Source: Tatumella ptyseos (GTDB taxonomy: Bacteria; Pseudomonadota; Gammaproteobacteria; Enterobacterales; Enterobacteriaceae). From it: a DNA stretch of 64,000 bases. Under the pieces are notes generated by a model. The model was not told the DNA's origin, ran no database searches, and saw nothing but the letters and a program-made list of their open reading frames with translations. Positions within the stretch are counted from its first letter, which is position 1, and every line of letters begins with the position of its first letter. The stretch covers positions 2,604,001-2,668,000 of the forward strand of contig NZ_CP130649.1 in the NCBI RefSeq assembly GCF_030552895.1, read 5' to 3'. This document shows positions 62,465 to 64,000 of this stretch, one piece after another. The position numbers and the translations under genes were made by a program.

Positions 62465-63298
62465 CTACCACTCATACTCTTTTTGGTATTCGGATCCTTC
62501 ACCAAAACTCTCAATAAAAAAATCCAGTAAACACCTCACCTTCTCAGGCATATATTTTCTTTGGGGATAGACTGCGAATATATGATGCTCTGGTAATTTA
62601 TATTCGTCGAGTATAGTCACCAATTTCCCACTAGTGAGTGCTGGAGCGACTATAAACTTCGGCATTTGGCATATTCCAAGATCAGCTAATAAAGCCTCAT
62701 ATAAAGCTTCGCTGTTATTCACGATAAAGTTACCTTTTGGGGTAAAACGTTCTTCCCCACTAGGGCCGTTCACTCTCCATGTCATCCCTCCACGTTGCCC
62801 GGCATACGCCATACAATTATGGTCATACAAATCAGTAAGATTTTTAGGCATTCCTTCTCGTTGAAGGTACCGAGGTGAAGCGCAAATAACACTTGAACAG
62901 GTTGATAGTTTTCGAGCAATCAGTGATGAGTCCGCCAAACGTCCAATCCTAATACCGATATCAAATCCATCACCGACCAGATCAACATCCCTATCATCCA
63001 TCGTTACCTGAAGCTGAATATGGGGATTACTTCGCATGAATTGAGAGAGTATTGGGGAGACATGCAACCGGCCAAAAACCATTGGGAGTGTTATTTTTAA
63101 CGTTCCATGGGCATTACTTTGCATTTGGCTTACCGCATCATGCCCACCAAATACTAGGTTTGCCGCCGTACGCATGTAGTCATAATATGTCTTTCCCGCT
63201 TCAGTCAAACTAATTTTACGTGTTGTTCGATGAAGTAATTTAACCCCCAAATCATCCTCTAACATTACTATTCTTTTACTAACCGCCGACTTAGTCAT
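62465..63298 (-). pseudogene. LysR-family regulator lacking its start
   Basis: From the only in-frame ATG (63298) the product is 277 residues and lacks the first helices of the DNA-binding domain: it begins MTKSAVSKRIVMLEDDLGV, the recognition helix. The missing part is encoded just upstream in the same frame (DSFSTAAQKLS) but without ATG, GTG or TTG before an in-frame TAA at 63368-63370. The effector domain is complete (GTLKITLPMVFGRLHVSPIL, DIGIRIGRLADSSLIARKL) and of the CrgA/AaeR-like type. Either the 5' end was mutated or an unusual start is used. Divergent from glycerate kinase. Confidence 0.7.
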
Positions 63299-63602
63299 TG
63301 ATAGTTTCTGGGCAGCAGTAGAAAAACTGTCTTCAAGCCAAAGTTCACATAACTTATCCGATGTACTTTAAACGTGAAGGCACTCTAAAACCTTTAGTGT
63401 AGATTAGAACTTGTGAGTCATTACCATTTAGGATACTGAGTGCTAGTTTTGAGTAGATAACCTCAACGTTGGCGTCTTTTTAGCTGAATTCAATACTGAG
63501 TAGGTATAGATCGAAACCGATACTTGAATTCCTTTGCTGTTCGATAGCCAAGTTAATGTACTGAGAGCCATGAATCGAATCCATTAAATGAAGGTAAGCA
63601 TA
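63299..63602. other. Divergent gap, LysR gene and glycerate kinase
   Basis: The first 69 bp encode the orphaned N-terminal helix of the LysR protein. The rest is non-coding; GAATTCAA (63486-63493) and TTGAATTC (63524-63531) form a widely spaced inverted repeat upstream of the kinase gene. Confidence 0.5.
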
Positions 63603-64000
63603 ATGAAATTTGTCCTAGCCCCCGACTCTTTTAAAGAGAGCATGACGGCCTTGCAAGTTGCAAACAGTATGGAGAAAGGGCTACGACGCGTTTTTCCCGA
63701 CTGCGAGATAGTTAAGGTGCCTATGGCTGATGGGGGCGAAGGCACAGTGCAATCTTTGGTCGATGCGACGGCAGGAAAAATTATCAATGTTGAGGTGATG
63801 GGCCCTCTCCAGTCTAGCGTCCAGGCTGAATTTGGACTACTGGGTGATGGAGAAACTGCTGTGATAGAAATGGCTTCCGCCAGCGGTATAATTCATACTT
63901 CACATGAAAACCGTAACCCACTGATCACCACCACTTATGGAACGGGAGAACTGATCAAACATGCCCTCGACCTAGGCGTTCGTAAAATCATAATTGGTTT
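63603..64000 (+). CDS. Glycerate kinase, partial (runs off right edge)
   Basis: The first 132 codons of a type-1 glycerate kinase (GarK/GlxK family), which makes 2- or 3-phosphoglycerate from D-glycerate. MKFVLAPDSFKESMTALQVA at the start, VPMADGGEGTVQSLVDA, and RNPLITTTYGTGELIKHAL are family hallmarks. The frame is open to the last base. AAGG lies 8 nt before the ATG. The divergent LysR gene may once have regulated it. Which paralogue it is cannot be told from this part. Confidence 0.9.
   Translation, partial: MKFVLAPDSFKESMTALQVANSMEKGLRRVFPDCEIVKVPMADGGEGTVQSLVDATAGKIINVEVMGPLQSSVQAEFGLLGDGETAVIEMASASGIIHTSHENRNPLITTTYGTGELIKHALDLGVRKIIIG

Overview
The window is a stretch of enterobacterial chromosome. 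Gene content and order follow the 94-96 minute region of Escherichia coli: pmbA-cybC, mpl, fbp, ppa, tamAB, ytfL, rpsF-priB-rpsR-rplI, rlmB-rnr-nsrR, purA, nnr-tsaE-amiB-mutL-miaA-hfq-hflXKC, three tRNA-Gly, orn, rsgA-psd-mscM, epmA, efp, epmB, groESL, fxsA, aspA, dsbD and tRNA-Phe. Protein lengths and termini match the E. coli orthologues closely, so the host is a member of the order Enterobacterales. Several genes usual in E. coli at these junctions are missing (msrA, cycA-cpdB block, ula block, queG, dcuA, cutA). This suggests a lineage with a reduced or rearranged genome, perhaps an Erwiniaceae-like genus, but I cannot name the genus.

Layout. 0.1-2.1 kb: divergent MFS exporter and AraC regulator resembling nimT/nimR. 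2.2-8.1 kb: cytochrome b562, TldE, DarP, murein recycling ligase Mpl, FBPase, pyrophosphatase. 7.8-13.7 kb: tamA-tamB-ytfP outer-membrane assembly operon. 14-20 kb: PaeA polyamine exporter, YtfK, CysQ, FklB, YtfB and the S6-PriB-S18-L9 operon with its leader. 19.8-24 kb: an accessory insert with lysozyme inhibitor Ivy, a putrescine importer facing a putrescine aminotransferase, and an unknown lipoprotein. 24-40 kb: the long minus-strand housekeeping array. 40.2-40.5 kb: three identical tRNA-Gly(GCC). 40.7-55.4 kb: orn/rsgA, psd-mscM, the EF-P modification set (efp, epmA, epmB) with an entericidin gene too short for usual ORF calling, groESL, fxsA, aspA. 55.5-58.8 kb: dsbD and a CitMHS-type citrate/metal symporter. 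58.9 kb: tRNA-Phe.

Beyond tRNA-Phe the E. coli synteny ends. The last 5 kb hold a TetR/O-methyltransferase pair that shares a perfect 25-bp palindrome, a gene-poor stretch with a long hairpin and a frameshifted small ORF, a secreted cupin, an amber-interrupted secreted ORF, a LysR gene that has lost its start, and a glycerate kinase running off the right edge. It looks like an accessory and partly decaying segment next to a tRNA gene, although no integrase or att repeat is visible.

Functional links: EpmA and EpmB modify Lys34 of EF-P. The nnr-to-hflC array combines metabolite repair, tRNA modification, mismatch repair and membrane proteolysis control. Putrescine uptake and breakdown (20.5-23.3 kb) and diamine export (PaeA, 14 kb) lie close together. 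I see no convincing new defence system, CRISPR array, insertion sequence or prophage.
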